This document shows, piece after piece, positions 32,907 through 44,903 of a stretch of DNA of 64,000 nucleotides. Below the pieces are notes generated by a model. That model did no database searches. It was not told the origin of the DNA and saw only the letters and a list, made by a program, of their open reading frames with translations. Source of the DNA: Nelumbo lutea (taxonomy: Eukaryota > Streptophyta > Magnoliopsida > Proteales > Nelumbonaceae); the NCBI GenBank assembly GCA_022828595.1, contig JAKGHH010000002.1, positions 44,362,222-44,426,221 on the forward strand, in the 5' to 3' direction. Each line of letters begins with the position of its first letter. Position 1 is the stretch's first letter. Position numbers and translations under genes: made by a program.

Positions 32907-35900
32907 GTTAGAGAAACAAATAATTTCTTCTTCTCTCTTTTTTATTTTCTAGTGGATCTTTTCTACTAAAAGAAAACCAGCCACTATTCTTTGGGTTTCC
33001 CCTAGATTCAGAACATACTTTGTTGGATTTTGAATCAAGGCTTGACATCAACGTTGCCTTCTATCTACCACCCCTACATTAACCACCACATATCTGTTCA
33101 ACTTCTCTAGTTTGAACTGCACTGACATCGTATCAGAGCAAGTTCAATCCCTTTTCCTTTGATTTCAGACTCTTTTCTCCTGTGTTAGGGATTGATTTGG
33201 TTCTTTTTTTCTGCTTACATTGATTCTTTCTATCTTAAAAAAAAACCTTCCTGTCTCCTTGGACTGTTTTGATCAGAACAAGGAGATCTGATTTTTTGGA
33301 CTGAGACACCATTGAGGTCAGTATTTTTCATATTTCTCTCCAGTGAGTGATCCATTTGGGCTAAGATTTTAGATCTTGTGTTGCCCTAGGCTATTTTTTC
33401 AGCCCATAAAATTTGGTGAAGATCAGATCTGTATTTCTGGGGTTTTGATCCCTTCTCTGGTTCAATTCTTCTGGAAGCTTTCCTTTTCTGGACTATCAAA
33501 GGTTATACACTTATTTTCATCTCTTCTGTGATTGTGCTCTTCATCGTAATGCTTCCAATGGCTTTCGAAAGAGGTCATATTCTTCCCATTAAGTTTGATG
33601 GCACCAACTATGCCCTGTGGCAATTTCATCTTCAGTTCTATGTTAAGGTGAAGGGCCTCTGGGGGTATGTTGGTGGAACTACCACTAAACTTGAAGAGAC
33701 TGATGTAAAGGGGCTGCAAACCTGGAGGATTAATAATGCTCAAATTGCTTCTTGGATTCTCATCTCAGTTACAACAGATGTGGCTGTCCTGATGAGGGGT
33801 CTCAGGACAGCAAAGAAGATGTATGATTATTTGGAAAAAGTTTATCAGCAGTCCAATATCTTGAGAGTTGAGACAGTATCAGATTAAAACAAAGACATTT
33901 TCTTACAAACAAGGGCAAAGCAAGATTCAGGAGAACTATGCAGGTTTTGTGAACCTCTGGATTGAGTATGAATTTGTTCACACTGGGGAAGTTTCTTTAG
34001 CTTGCTGTATCAAGGCTCTGAAGGAACACTTTGATAGGTGGAAAGTGATTCACTTCCTGGTGCATCTTTGTCTTGAGTATGAGGTGGTCAGATCTAATAT
34101 CCTCTGTAGAGATACTGTACCTACCCATGATACTTAGTCGACGGTGAATGCAAGGATTGATGTAGTAGATGTTGTGTTATTGGCTACTGATAAGTCCAAA
34201 TCAAAGGACTTATCTAGAGTGCAAAAGGTAAGGAATATGGGCATGTGGCATCCCTTTGCAAGAAGAACACCTGTACCTGCTGCATGAAGCGTGGACATAT
34301 TGTTAGAGTGCCCTATTAGGCCACCTAAGGGAAACCAATCTGAAGGAAAGAAAAATCAGCATAGGGCATATCAGACTACCATTGAAGGATCAGATGATGT
34401 TTCATCCTCTAGTGCACAAAACAAGAGTGACACAACTAGTATTGTGATGATTGAAGAGAAAATTTAGTAATTGATGTCCTTGGCAATCTCCTCAGCTTTC
34501 TTTGCTTTTGGCTTGTCTAGTGAGTGTACCTACTATTATGCTTCCCCTAGCCATCTTTGGATCATAGATTCTGATGCTTCCAATCACATGACAAGGGCCA
34601 CTTGTGGTCAGTCTTCTTACCCTCTCCCTACAGTAGACATATTGTTACTGCTAAGGTGAGAAACTTGATATTGTAGGTTGTATCCTTGTCTACCTCTCAG
34701 CCTACCACTTTCAAATTGCCTCAATCTTTATTTGTTCCTAAGCTTACTACCAACTTTATCTGTTGGTCAACTTGTTGAAATGGCCATATTGTCACTTTCT
34801 CACATGATGGTTGTTTGATATAGGACCAACACACTTGGGAAGTGAAGGGGCATATACTGGGATGGTTATTTGCTTTGGAAATTGAGAAGAAGCCAACCTC
34901 TTCTGCTACCAGTTCTTCTTGTTTACTTTCTACTACTTTTTTGTCATGTAATAAGACTGGAATATTTGGCACCATCATTTAGGTCATCCCTTTGCACGAA
35001 AACTTGATTCTCTTATATCATCTAGTTGTTTGCCTTAATCTACTTTTGCTTCTAAGAATGTTGATAAACTTGTATGCAGTGTTGATTGAGCAAAAACCAT
35101 GTTTTACCATTTCCTTTCTCTACTTCTCATGCTACTGCATCTTTTCAGTTATTACATAGTGATGTTTGGTCGTCTTCTATGATATTTAGAATGGGGTTTA
35201 GATATTTTATTACTTGATTGATGATCATACTCGGTATACTTGGATATATTTTCTCCACAAAAGGCCAGATGCCTTTTCTGTATTTAAAACTTTTCATGCC
35301 AAGGTTACCACACAATTCAATGCTATGATTTGTACCTATGTTTGTATTTAAGGGGAGAGTACATGGATGGGGAGTTTCTTACCTATTTGCAACATCATGG
35401 AATACAGACCCAGAGATCCTGTCCTGACACTCCTCAACAAAATGGAGTTTCCAAACAGAAGAATGGCCATATCTTGAGTGTTGTGAGAACCCTTCTTCTG
35501 GATTCCCATTCTCTTGCAATTTTTTGGGTGGAAGTGGCCAGCACTACTATACATCTTATCCACCTTCTTCCATCATTAGTTCTTAGTAATCTATCCCCAC
35601 ATCAATCCATTTTTAAAACATTTATTGACTTTTCGAATGCATTTTCTTTGTACACCCTCCTCCTCATGAGCATATTAAGCTATTTGCTTACTCTGCCTTA
35701 CGTGCTTTTCTTGGAATGTAATATTTATTAAAAAATCTCCTTTTTTTCATTATATTATCAAATTTTTTGATTCAGTGTCCATTTTGCAATACTTTGAGCT
35801 AACAAGTAGTTTAGAAGCACCATCTCTTCTTTAGTTGCTGCGCCAAACTTGCTTTTGGAAATGGATAGCTGCTTCAGCTCCTTTGCTCCCAACCTCTCCA

Positions 35901-37787
35901 TCTCTCCTAGAGCATGGTTCTTCATCTACTCCAGCTCCTGTAAGGATGTCATCTCCTCTTGTTACAACTATTCTCTATCTATTAATGGTCCTACCTTACG
36001 CCGTTCTACTAGAGTTTCTAGACTATCTGAACACTATGGTTTCCCTTAGACCATAGTTCCTTCTTTGCTGCATTATTTGTCACAAATTTTCCTAGATCCT
36101 ACCAACAAGCCATTGCTCTCACACAATGGAGAGATGCCATGGACTCTGAGATTGATGCTCTCCTAGAGAATGACACTTGGGAGTTGGTTTCTCCTCCTCC
36201 TGATGCTTTAGTCATTGGAAGTGGGTGGGTGTGTTCAGTTAAATTGAAGTCTGATGGTAGCCTGAACGGATACGAGGATAGACTGGTTGTGTAGGAGTTC
36301 AAACAAGAGTATGGAGTTGACTATGAGGAGATGTTTGCTCCAGTTTTCAAGATGACCACAGTTTGTCTCCTCCTTGCCTTTTCAGCTGTGAAAAGTTGGG
36401 TTATGTATCAGATGGATGTCAAAAATGTTTTTCTGCATGGAGATTTGAAGGAGATGGTTTATATGAAACCTCGTCCGGGCTGTTGTCATTATCCACATCT
36501 TGTTTTCCACCTCAAGAAGTCCCTTTATGGTCTCGAACAGGCTTCTTGTGCCTAGTTTGAGAGATTTAGATCTATTATTACTGATGCTAGATTCACTCAA
36601 ATCTCTTCAGACTACTCTCTTTTCACATCACAATGACCTCAAGGTATCACATTATTGCTTTATGTTAATGATATTCTCATTACTGGGGATGACCAAGATG
36701 GTATACATCAGCTAAAACATCATTTTAGTCAATCCTTCAAAATGAAGGATCTTGGACCAGTAACATACTTTCTGGGCTTGGAAGTGCATAACAGTTCCAA
36801 TTGTTACTTTCTTAATCAGCCATTGACTTGGTCAAGCACTCAAGCTTGCTCATCTTACTGACAGTAAGACAGTTGATACACCTTTGGAAATTGGAACTTA
36901 ATCTGAAGTTAAGGATGATGGTCCATTTTCAGGGGATGCTACTCTCTACCGTCAGCTTGTGTGGAGTTTTATTTACCTCACAATGACACGCCCAGACATC
37001 TCTTATGCTGTCCAAATAGTCAGCTAGTTTGTTTCGACCTCCTTTTAGTCTCATATGACAGCTGTACATCGTATCATTCGTTATGGTTAGGGGGACTGCT
37101 TCTTATGGTGTGTTCTTTCCTTCCTCCTCATCTCTTCAGTTATCAGCCTATGCCGGTGCTGAATGGGCTGGTTTCCGAATATTAGACGGTCTACTACAAG
37201 ATGGTGCATCTTTCTAGGTGAGTCTCTTATCTCTTGGAAATGTAAGAAGCAATAGACAGTTTCTAAATCATCCACAGAAGCAGAGTATCGAGCCATGTCT
37301 TCAGCATGCAGTGAAATCATTTGGCTCTGGCCTCTTCTACGTGATCTAAATCTGGATCAGTCATCTCCAGTGCCCCTATTTTCCGACAATCATAGCGCAA
37401 CCAAGATCGCTTCTAATCCTGTTTTCCATGAGAGAACAAAGCATATTGATGTGGACTGTCACTTTATTAGGGATCTTCTCACTTTTTCATGTATCGATGT
37501 GGGCTGCATCCCACTTCCTCATGTATCTTCCAACCTTTTACCTGGTGGACATCCTTACCAAAGCTATGACTAGAGCCTGACAAGGACAATGATGGCTAAT
37601 ATTGTAAATTTACTTCTTGTTGTACATATTTCTTCATTCTTTTGTTGTGTGCTATACATCTTGTATTATTAGGGACAGATTTGTCCTTTTACTTTTCATT
37701 AATATAAAATCCTTTCTCTAGGTGTGGTTGACTCACTTAGACACACCACAAATCTGTTCAACTTCTCTATTTTGAACTGCACTGACA
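32907..37787 (+). mobile_element. Decayed Ty1/copia element
   Basis: Forward-strand copia. Its 5' LTR ends CTGCACTGACA at 33127, followed by the primer-binding site TCGTATCAGAGCAAG (33128). Pieces of gag (33558-34137), protease (about 34555), integrase (35160-35620), reverse transcriptase (36085-36830) and RNase H (37200-37580) follow in order, all broken by stops. The last 45 or so bp of the 5' LTR recur at 37745-37787, ending CTGCACTGACA, which marks the 3' LTR end. Upstream of that, the two putative LTRs do not match. The left border (TGTTAGAGAAAC at 32907) is a guess. Confidence 0.75.
33558..37580 (+). pseudogene. Copia gag-pol remnants
   Basis: Gag: KFDGTNYALWQFHLQFYVK at about 33590. 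Protease: LWIIDSDASNHMT at 34550, where the usual active-site DSGA is DSDA. Integrase: PDTPQQNGVSKQKN near 35430. Reverse transcriptase: MDVKNVFLHGDLKEMVYMK at 36414 and LYVNDILITGDD at 36660, where the YVDD catalytic box has become YVND. RNase H: STEAEYRAMSSACSE, then LFSDNHSATKIASNPVFHER. Multiple stops and shifts separate these; every catalytic centre that can be read is altered or interrupted, so the element is dead. Confidence 0.85.
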
Positions 37788-37799
37788 GTTCAAAGCTGG

Positions 37800-38760
37800 T
37801 GTATTGCTTGGTGCCCCAAGTTCAGAAAGATCTAAATGATTGGTAGTTAGCTCTTGCATTGAGCTGTTGCGGAAAGTTCAACGCCTCCCCTTGTGTGAGT
37901 TAAACAGAAAAAAGAGTTTGGGCATGGGAGAAATCGGGTTTGTTTTCAGTTAATCTCTGTTCAAAAAGTTGAGCTCCTTGTTCGTAGGCTCCTTCCCAAA
38001 GTCAAAAATCTGGATTCCTTTTATACCCTCTGAAATGGCATACTGAAGCACTAAAGAAAATCCTAGGTGCTGATAAATTTCTTGGAGGGGGATGAACTTG
38101 GAAAATTCTTCATGCGTTTTGTGCTCAGAAGACCTGGAGTCAGTAAATCATTGTCATCATCATCATCATCATCATCATTTTTATTATTATTATTATTTTG
38201 AATTGCAAATTGTAGCCAAGTTATGGTCATCTGTACTACAATGCTTTGGAGTACAATGGTGCCTCCCTGACTCAGATCAGTAGTGTCACTATTTAGAGAA
38301 CAAAGCATGTAGTACAATGGTGCCTCCCTGAGTCAGATCAGTAGTGTCACTATTTAGAGAACAAAGCATGTTCAGCCGCACGACAGTACCTCCCTGAGTC
38401 AGTAGTGTCACAATTAGAGGGTAGCCCCTAAGAGGGCTTGGCAAAAGAGGAAAGTTATTATGGGGAATGTGCCATGCTGCAATTATATGGGTCATAAGGA
38501 GTGAATGGAATGCATGGATTTTTGAGAATAAAGCATGTTTAGAAGATTTAAGTGCTAAGGAGACTGAAAGGCACTTTGTGCAAATGGCTAGTGATCCAAA
38601 AGCCATTTCAGGGGTTTCCATACAATTTTTTCTTGATTATGAAAAACTTTTTGCAAGCAGAAATACAAACCACTCAACTTCTATGTTGCCGATGTACAGC
38701 TCCTTGATGTACATGGGGTGTTGTGATTTTGATCATACAGAAATGTAAAGCAATATTTTT
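37800..38760 (+). mobile_element. LINE fragment (zf-RVT region), rearranged
   Basis: Through frameshifts it reads KILGADKF near 38060, then NLENSSCVLCSEDLESVNH (38095), KLWSSVLQCFGVQWCLPDS (38218) and AAIIWVIRSEWNAWIFENKA (38476). These are the CX2C zinc-binding region and following helices of plant L1 ORF2. Two insertions interrupt it: a (TCA)n(TTA)n run at about 38150-38197 between the zinc ligands, and a 61-bp tandem repeat. It forms the left flank of the complete copia element. Confidence 0.75.
38251..38419. repeat. 61-bp tandem repeat, two full copies and a partial third
   Basis: GTACAATGGTGCCTCCCTGA starts copies at 38251 and 38312. Each continues to TAGAGAACAAAGCATGT. A partial third copy begins CAGTACCTCCCTGAGTCAG near 38383. 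Confidence 0.9.
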
Positions 38761-38833
38761 TCTAAACAGAAAAAAGGCATAAGAAATTCTGAAATCCTGG
38801 AGACATATGGGTAGAAGTATCATATATAGTATG

Positions 38834-39127
38834 TGTTGAAGTTCGGCCTGCGCTAGAAGTCTGTTTTGTTTGTTAGCTGAAAAGTAAAGTAAACAGCAAG
38901 AAGGAAGAGAGGAAAGAAGAAGGAAGAAAGAGGAAGAAGAAAAGAAAAGGTCTGGTTCGAATCAGGAAAAAGTCAACTCTAGTTTCGGCCAGACCTGTTA
39001 TTATATTATTAATATAATTGGAAAAGACATAAGTGCCCTTATTTAAGTAAGAGGCACTTGAACTAACATAATAGTACACATCAGCATTCTCAACAGGTAC
39101 AAAGACCGAAATACCCCTTCACTAACA
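38834..39127 (-). repeat. Copia 3' LTR
   Basis: On the minus strand it starts TGTTAGTGAAGGGG and ends CTTCAACA. Its mate is at 44904-45197. Confidence 0.95.
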
Positions 39128-39134
39128 CTCCCCC

Positions 39135-39860
39135 TCAAGCTAGTGAGTATATATCATATAATCCCAGCTTGTTACATATGTAGTCTACTCTCCCCCGACT
39201 CAAACCTTTTGTAAACAAGTCTGCCCACTGGTTTCCCGTATTAACATATGCAGTTTCTATCACTCCATTCAGCACCTTCTCTCTCACAAAATGACAGTCA
39301 ACTTCGATGTGCTTGATTCTTTCATGAAACACCGGATTGGAAGAGATATGAATCGCTGCCTGATTACCACAATAGAGCTTCATTGGAGTACTGATGTCAT
39401 ATCCTATCTCCTGTAGAAGGTTCCTTAGCCACACTAATTCACAAACATTATGTGCCATGGTCCTATATTCTGCTTCTGCACTGCTTCTTTCCACAACTGT
39501 TTGCTTCTTACTTTTCCACGTTACCAGGTTACCCCCCAGAAAGGTGCAATAGCCTGTGGTAGACCGTCTATCAGACATAAAACCTGCCCAATCAGCATCG
39601 GTGTATTCTTCTACTTCCAGTTTATCGCCACTTTTGTACAACAAACCACGGCCAGGAGCTCCTTTCAAGTACCTCACAATCCTTAGCACTGCATTCCAAT
39701 GTGGGACCAAAGGTTTCTGCATGAACTGATTCACCACACTAACCGCAAATGAAATATCTAGCCAAGTATGGTTAGGTAGTTTAGTTTGCCTACAAGTCGT
39801 CGGTATCTGCCAGATTCTTCAAATACTTCACCTATATCACTGCTCAGCCTTGTATTTGTT
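39135..39860 (-). pseudogene. Copia RNase H and C-terminal pol
   Basis: Minus-strand frames covering LSSDIGEVFEESGRYRRLVG, then after a small break VNQFMQKP...VLRIVRYLKG, EEYTDADWAGFMSDRRSTTG, SSAEAEYRTMAHNVCELVWL, PVFHERIKHIEVDCHFVRE and QWADLFTKGLSRGRVDYICN. This is the complete copia RNase H module, with D, E and D catalytic motifs mostly readable (the usual DNQAA reads GNQAA). The final stop lies about 8 bp from the LTR. Upstream sequence ends abruptly at about 39870, where the LINE begins. Confidence 0.9.
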
Positions 39861-39869
39861 TCCATAGTT

Positions 39870-42235
39870 GTCTCAGTCGGTTTAGTACCCAAGTCTATTC
39901 TTTCACCATTCCTTTTTACCTTAGTAGCTGATGTGATTAGTAGGATCATTATTAAGGCTGACAACGAAGATGCCATTAGGGGTTGGAGAATAGGGAGACA
40001 CCAAGTCCCCGTCACCGACCTTCAGTTTGCAGACGACCTAATGATTTTTTGTGAAGGAGGTCTTAGTGAAAAGGTAGCAAACCTAAAGGAGCTAATAAAA
40101 GGATTTGAAAGTGTCTCTAATTTGAGAATAAATCTGGAAAAGATTTGCGTAGAAAGTATAAATTTGGAGGTAGTGGAGGTCGAGGCTATTGCAGAGTGTC
40201 TTGAGTGTTCCACCTCTGCTTGGCCTATGTCATATTTAGGGCTTCCTTTAGGGGCAAATCCTAGGGAGAGTAGATTTTGGACCCCGGTGTTAGAAAAATT
40301 TGAGAAGAGATTAGTCTCATGGAAGAGGAATTATATCTCTTTAGGAGGAAGAATTACCCTAATAAGAGCTACCTTTGCTAACTTACCTACCTATTAGTTG
40401 TCTGTCTTTAGGATACCAGTTAGGGAAGCTAGGAAGCTGGAGAAGTTGATGAGAGACTTCTTATGGGAGCCAGGACAAGAGAAAAAAGATCACTTGGTTA
40501 ATTGGGACATTGTGTGCAGAAGTAAAGAAGAGGGGGGTTTGGGAATTGGGAAGGGTAACTAGAAAGAATCAAGCTTTGTTAGGGAAATGGTTGTGGAGAT
40601 GGCCTTTGGAAAGAGAGAGATTATGGCATGAGGTGGTGGGAAGCATTCATGGGAGGTCAGAGAATGGATGGGATGTTGGTGTATCAAGGCAAGTTAACCT
40701 AGCAGCACCTTGGAAGGCTATTCCCAACACCCTTCCTCAATTCCTCAATTTTATCAGTATGAAGTTTGTTCTAGCAACTCTGTCCTTTTTTGGGAGGATA
40801 TTTGGGTAGGAGATTCACCGTTAAAGGTTTTGTTCCCCTCGTTTTTTTTTTATTTTTTTTATTTCTTTGTACAAAAAAGAGGTGGTCTCAAAATTTGTCT
40901 CACCCTTGGGAACACCCTTAGACCCTACTTGGGATTTTGATTTTCGTAGAGGACTTAGGGATGCTGAAATTGAGTCTCTTTCTTTTTTGCTTGGGTGTCT
41001 TAATCAGGTTTGTTTGGATCCCTCAAAGCCAGATAAGAGGATTTGGACTCCTACACCCAATGGAACTTTCACTTGTGCTTCTTTTTTCAAGTCCATCTGT
41101 CAACTTTCTATTGACCAACCCTTTCCGTCAAAAAAAATTTGGTGTAGGCCAATCCCCCCCAAAATTATGGCTTTTTGTTGGGAAGTTTTCCATGGGAAAG
41201 TAAACACTTTAGACAACCTACAAAAGAGAAGGCCTTTTCTTTTTATTTCTCCTAATTGGTGTATCCTTTGTAGAGCTCACAGTGAGGATTGTTACCATCT
41301 ATTTGTATCTTGTCCCTTTTCTGCAAACCTTTGGGCTTGGCTACTTTTGTTGTTTGGGGGTAGTTGGAGTCTACCAGCAGAAGTTCACATGCTCTTCAAC
41401 CATTCTACCTTTTATTGGCCTACAAAAATAGGGAGAATTATGTGGAGATGTGCTCGTTCTGCTTTGACTTGGACTCTTTGGGAAGAAAGGAATCTCAGAA
41501 ATTTTCAAGATAAGGAAAGGAACAACCAAGGTTTGAAAGACTGTGTGTTAAACAAGGCAATACATTGGCTGAAGACCTTGGAAATCTTTCATCAATTCTC
41601 CTTTAATGACATTTGGAGAAATTGGTCAGCAGTAGCAAGATGTTCATCTTTAAAGGCCAAATCAATTACAAGCTGGTCTCCTCCACCCGAAGGCTCAATT
41701 AAGTTGAACTTTGATGGAAGCAACATGGGTAATCCAGGATTATCCGGAGTGGGGGGTGCTTTGAGAAATGAGAAGGGAGAGATTTTGTTGCTCTACTCAG
41801 GTCCTTTGGGAATTGGAAATTTCATCAGGGCAGAACTTTTAGCTGTTGTACAAGGGGTGCAATTTGCAAACCAGCTGGGGGTACAACAACTAATAATCGA
41901 GGGGGATTCCAAAGTGGTGGGGGGTTGGTTGAAAAATTCTGAAGAGGCTATGTGGCGATACAAAAATGAAATGAAGAAATTTAGTTGGTTGACAAGGAAT
42001 ATGTTGGTCACTGTACAGTGGGTGGGGAGATCAGCAAATACATTGTCAGATGTGTTAGCTAAGCAAGGGGTAAATAGGGAAGAATTATTTTGGGCTCAGT
42101 TGTGATTCTTGTTTTTCTTCCTAGTTTATTTGTAAGTTTCAAGGAGGGGCTGTAGCTCGTGCCTCTCACTGGGATGATGTATGAACTCACTCTAATTTGC
42201 TTCTGAATCAATAAACTTATTATTATTCATCAAAG
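39870..42235 (+). mobile_element. L1-type LINE nested in the copia element
   Basis: Forward-strand, 5'-truncated inside the reverse transcriptase: it begins SPFLFTLVADVISRI and contains LQFADDLMIFC (FADD catalytic box, about 40020), YLGLPLGANPRESRFW and SWKRNYISLGGRITLI. After a stop near 40397 and a T-rich break at 40840-40870 it continues as the open frame 40867-42105. The 3' end reads TTATTATTATTCATCAAAGAAAA near 42235. One side joins copia sequence at RNase H and the other at integrase, so insertion came with loss of target sequence. Confidence 0.9.
40867..42105 (+). CDS. LINE ORF2 C-terminal part: zf-RVT and intact RNase H
   Basis: A 412-residue open frame, longer than any other LINE frame in the window. 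It holds FRRGLRDAEIESLSFLLG, the zinc-binding region (WCRPIPPKIMAFCWEVFHGK, CILC, HLFVSCPF), RIMWRCARSALTWTLWEERN, then an RNase H domain with all four acidic residues: NFDGSNMGNPG, AELLAVVQG, IIEGDSKVV and TLSDVLAKQG. RNase H removes the RNA template strand during reverse transcription. It is a fragment of a larger ORF2; the reverse transcriptase in front is out of frame, so no complete protein is made. Confidence 0.85.
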   Translation: MYKKEVVSKFVSPLGTPLDPTWDFDFRRGLRDAEIESLSFLLGCLNQVCLDPSKPDKRIWTPTPNGTFTCASFFKSICQLSIDQPFPSKKIWCRPIPPKIMAFCWEVFHGKVNTLDNLQKRRPFLFISPNWCILCRAHSEDCYHLFVSCPFSANLWAWLLLLFGGSWSLPAEVHMLFNHSTFYWPTKIGRIMWRCARSALTWTLWEERNLRNFQDKERNNQGLKDCVLNKAIHWLKTLEIFHQFSFNDIWRNWSAVARCSSLKAKSITSWSPPPEGSIKLNFDGSNMGNPGLSGVGGALRNEKGEILLLYSGPLGIGNFIRAELLAVVQGVQFANQLGVQQLIIEGDSKVVGGWLKNSEEAMWRYKNEMKKFSWLTRNMLVTVQWVGRSANTLSDVLAKQGVNREELFWAQL

Positions 42236-42249
42236 AAAAGAAACAAGAG

Positions 42250-43747
42250 GTGAGCATTGCATCACTCCAAAAGGGTTTGGGAACATTCATTTGGTGCATG
42301 AGTGAGCGTGCCATTTCTACAAGATGTCGGTTCTCTCTCAGCAAGCCCATTTTGTTATGGGGTGTAGGTACATGAAGTTTGGTGTATAATGCCATGTTGG
42401 TCCAAGTATTCTTGAAAAGATGATGACAAGTAAGTATTCACGACCATTATCGGAACGAAAAATTTTGATGTGAAAGCCAAATTGATTGCGGATCTTAGCA
42501 TAAAATTTCTAGAAGATGATAAATAATTCATTTCTTTCTTTCCCTAAATAGAGCCACATCATTCTTGAAAAGTCATCAACAAAAATAACAAAATATTTGT
42601 ATCCATTATATGACATCACTTTATAAGGACCCTGAACATCTGAATGAATTAAAGAAAAATGACACGACACACGGTTATCAACCCTAGAACTAAAGGGAAC
42701 ACGATGGTGTTTCCCAAATTGACATGACTCACAATCTAGAACAGAAAGTTGACTCAATGAAGGGATCAATGACTTCAACACTTTCAGCGAAGGATGACCA
42801 AATCTACAATGCCACTCGAGAGGAGAAATAGATAACTGAAGGGCCGTTGACGTTCTTCTACCACCATCAAGATAATACCGTCCACCGGCTTCATGCCCTC
42901 CACCAATCTTCATCCCCGTCTTAAGATCCTGAAAAACACACATAGAGGGGTAAAATGTAATGGAGCAATTGAAGGACTTGGTCAGTTTACTAACAGACAT
43001 AAGATTAAATGGAAGCTTAGGTACATATAAAACAGAGGATAGGGATACAACGTCTTGGTCAACATTACCAACACCACGAATAGATGATGTGGAGCCATTA
43101 GCAAGGGTAACAAATTGTGATGTTGAGCAATGAGTGAGAGATGAAAACACACTTGGAGTTCCCATCATGTGATCGGAGGCTCCAGAGTCAATAATCCAGG
43201 GGTTGGGTGTGGATGCCAAACAAGCCATATCTGAGTGTGCAAAGGTAGCTGTGTTCTGCTGCGACGTGGATTGAACAAACCTTTCATACTCATCACGAGG
43301 AACACTCACCATCTCCTTGCCTGGACCATCTGAAGAAGTAGAAGGCATCTGGTCAGCTGACCGGTTCTCCTGTCTAAAGCTGGAACTGGTGTCACTAATC
43401 ATGGCATGGTTGGCCCACGTCGAGGGTGGACCATTTAAGTCATAGCAGTAGTTAATAGTATGTCCATCCAAAACACAATGAGTACACCTCCGTGGACCCG
43501 AGCCATGTCCTCTACCACGAGCTCCCCCTGAATCTCGGCCTCTAGTATGACCACCACCACGGATACGTGTAGATCCACCACTACCACTCTGGCCATACAC
43601 TGTACCACTACTGCCACCACGGCCAGGCTGGGCTCCTCGAGCCCCACTTCTGCCACCTCGACCTCTCGACACTGCAAATGCTGATTTATCTGAGATATTA
43701 GAGTTTTCCATAGATCCAATGGAAGTCCTCAGAAGATGAGCAAACAC
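42250..43747 (-). pseudogene. Copia gag C-terminus, protease, pre-integrase and integrase
   Basis: Main frame 43747-42509 (412 residues): an RG-rich stretch, zinc knuckle CTHCVLDGHTINYC (about 43470), protease WIIDSGASDHM (about 43190, active-site DSGA intact), pre-integrase WHCRFGHPSLKVLKSLIP and CESCQFGKHHRVPF, and integrase SLIHSDVQGPYK...FVIFVDDFSRMMWLYL. After a frameshift, integrase continues as TPHNKMGLLRENRHLVEMAR and VPKPFWSDAMLTSC to about 42250, where the LINE cuts it off. Confidence 0.88.
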
Positions 43748-43852
43748 CTCCTCTAAAGATGGAAGGGTAGACCCTCTTAATATCTAGGCTCGTACTGGTT
43801 CTTACTCAGACTTTAGCCCCACCAGAAACCGAGTCACATCAAGCTGCTCTCT

Positions 43853-44341
43853 CTATTGTTGTTGAAGCTTGACATCAGAAGTGAGAGGATGATAGACTTT
43901 TAACTCATTACGGATATTTCTCATATTGGCATAGTACACCTCAAGGCTCTGATTTCCCTGTTGTAGATTGAAGTATTCCTGATACAGTTGATATACCCTA
44001 GTTGTATTATCCTGACCAGAATACAATTTCTTAGCATGATCCCACACCTCTTTGGTTGTGTCAAGAAACATGAAGTTCACACTGATTCTGGGTTCCATAC
44101 TGTTCCACAACCATGTGATGATCTGTGCATCTTTCTGTACCCAGTCTTCGTACTCATGAGAATTAGTGGGGGGTTTCTCCTCTCTTATATGCTTTACCTT
44201 CTTCTTCGCCTTCAGAAAAACCTCTACAAACTTGGCCCAAGGGACATAATTCTCTCCATTCAGTTTAATAGAAGTCATTTGGACATTCAAGTAGTCAGTA
44301 GATATCATCACACTAGGTTTACTATCACTGTTATCTGCCAT
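43853..44341 (-). CDS. Copia gag N-terminal part
   Basis: A 162-residue frame starting MADNSDSKPSVMISTD, with IKLNGENYVPWAKFVEVFLK, WLWNSMEPRISVNFMFLDT and YQLYQEYFNLQQGNQSLEVY. It is the capsid-like gag of the element. It ends at a stop about 100 bp before the RG-rich gag/pol frame; a substitution or indel in 43748-43852 probably split one ancestral frame. Confidence 0.85.
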   Translation of the reverse strand: MADNSDSKPSVMISTDYLNVQMTSIKLNGENYVPWAKFVEVFLKAKKKVKHIREEKPPTNSHEYEDWVQKDAQIITWLWNSMEPRISVNFMFLDTTKEVWDHAKKLYSGQDNTTRVYQLYQEYFNLQQGNQSLEVYYANMRNIRNELKVYHPLTSDVKLQQQ

Positions 44342-44903
44342 TGCCGAATTCCCTTATCACTGAATCCTGAGCACTACACACTGCACACTGCGCACTGCAC
44401 ACAGACACTTCACCGAAATCCGCACACTAATTTCAGCAATATTAAAGGCTAAAAGCCGTACTTGTAACACCACAAACCCTACTCTACAACTACCGGAATT
44501 TTCACCATTATGTAAACACTACTTTCTTTCGAATCACACACAAACCAGCATGAACCCTAGCATACTGCAATCTGAAAACCCATCATACGATCTGTACCAC
44601 ACCTCTCATGTGTTCCATAACAGAAATTATGCATAAAAAAAACTCCTTACCTCATCGCCTGAAGGCCAACCACATGAAGGAATGAAACACCACTGCACCA
44701 CACGCACTAGAAACCACAGCAACCAATCACCAACGACACCACCGGAGGCATAGAAACCTCCAAGGGGAGAGGACGATCACTCCTTTTCAGCCCTTTGCCC
44801 AGTCTCCAACCAATGGCTGAGAAATCCAAGAGAAACCCTAGTTCGAATGCGCAGAAAGCAGAATTCTAGCAATTCTAATTTGTTTAATGTGGCTCTGATA
44901 CCA

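Noticed and set aside
28004..37580. Endogenous pararetrovirus as the source of the reverse-transcribing fragments
   Set aside because: LTRs, primer-binding sites, gag and integrase are present in Ty1/copia or Ty3/gypsy order; no movement-protein or caulimovirid arrangement was seen.
38092..38283. Frame with a poly-His/poly-Tyr run
   Set aside because: It is a LINE zf-RVT remnant interrupted by a (TCA)n(TTA)n microsatellite.
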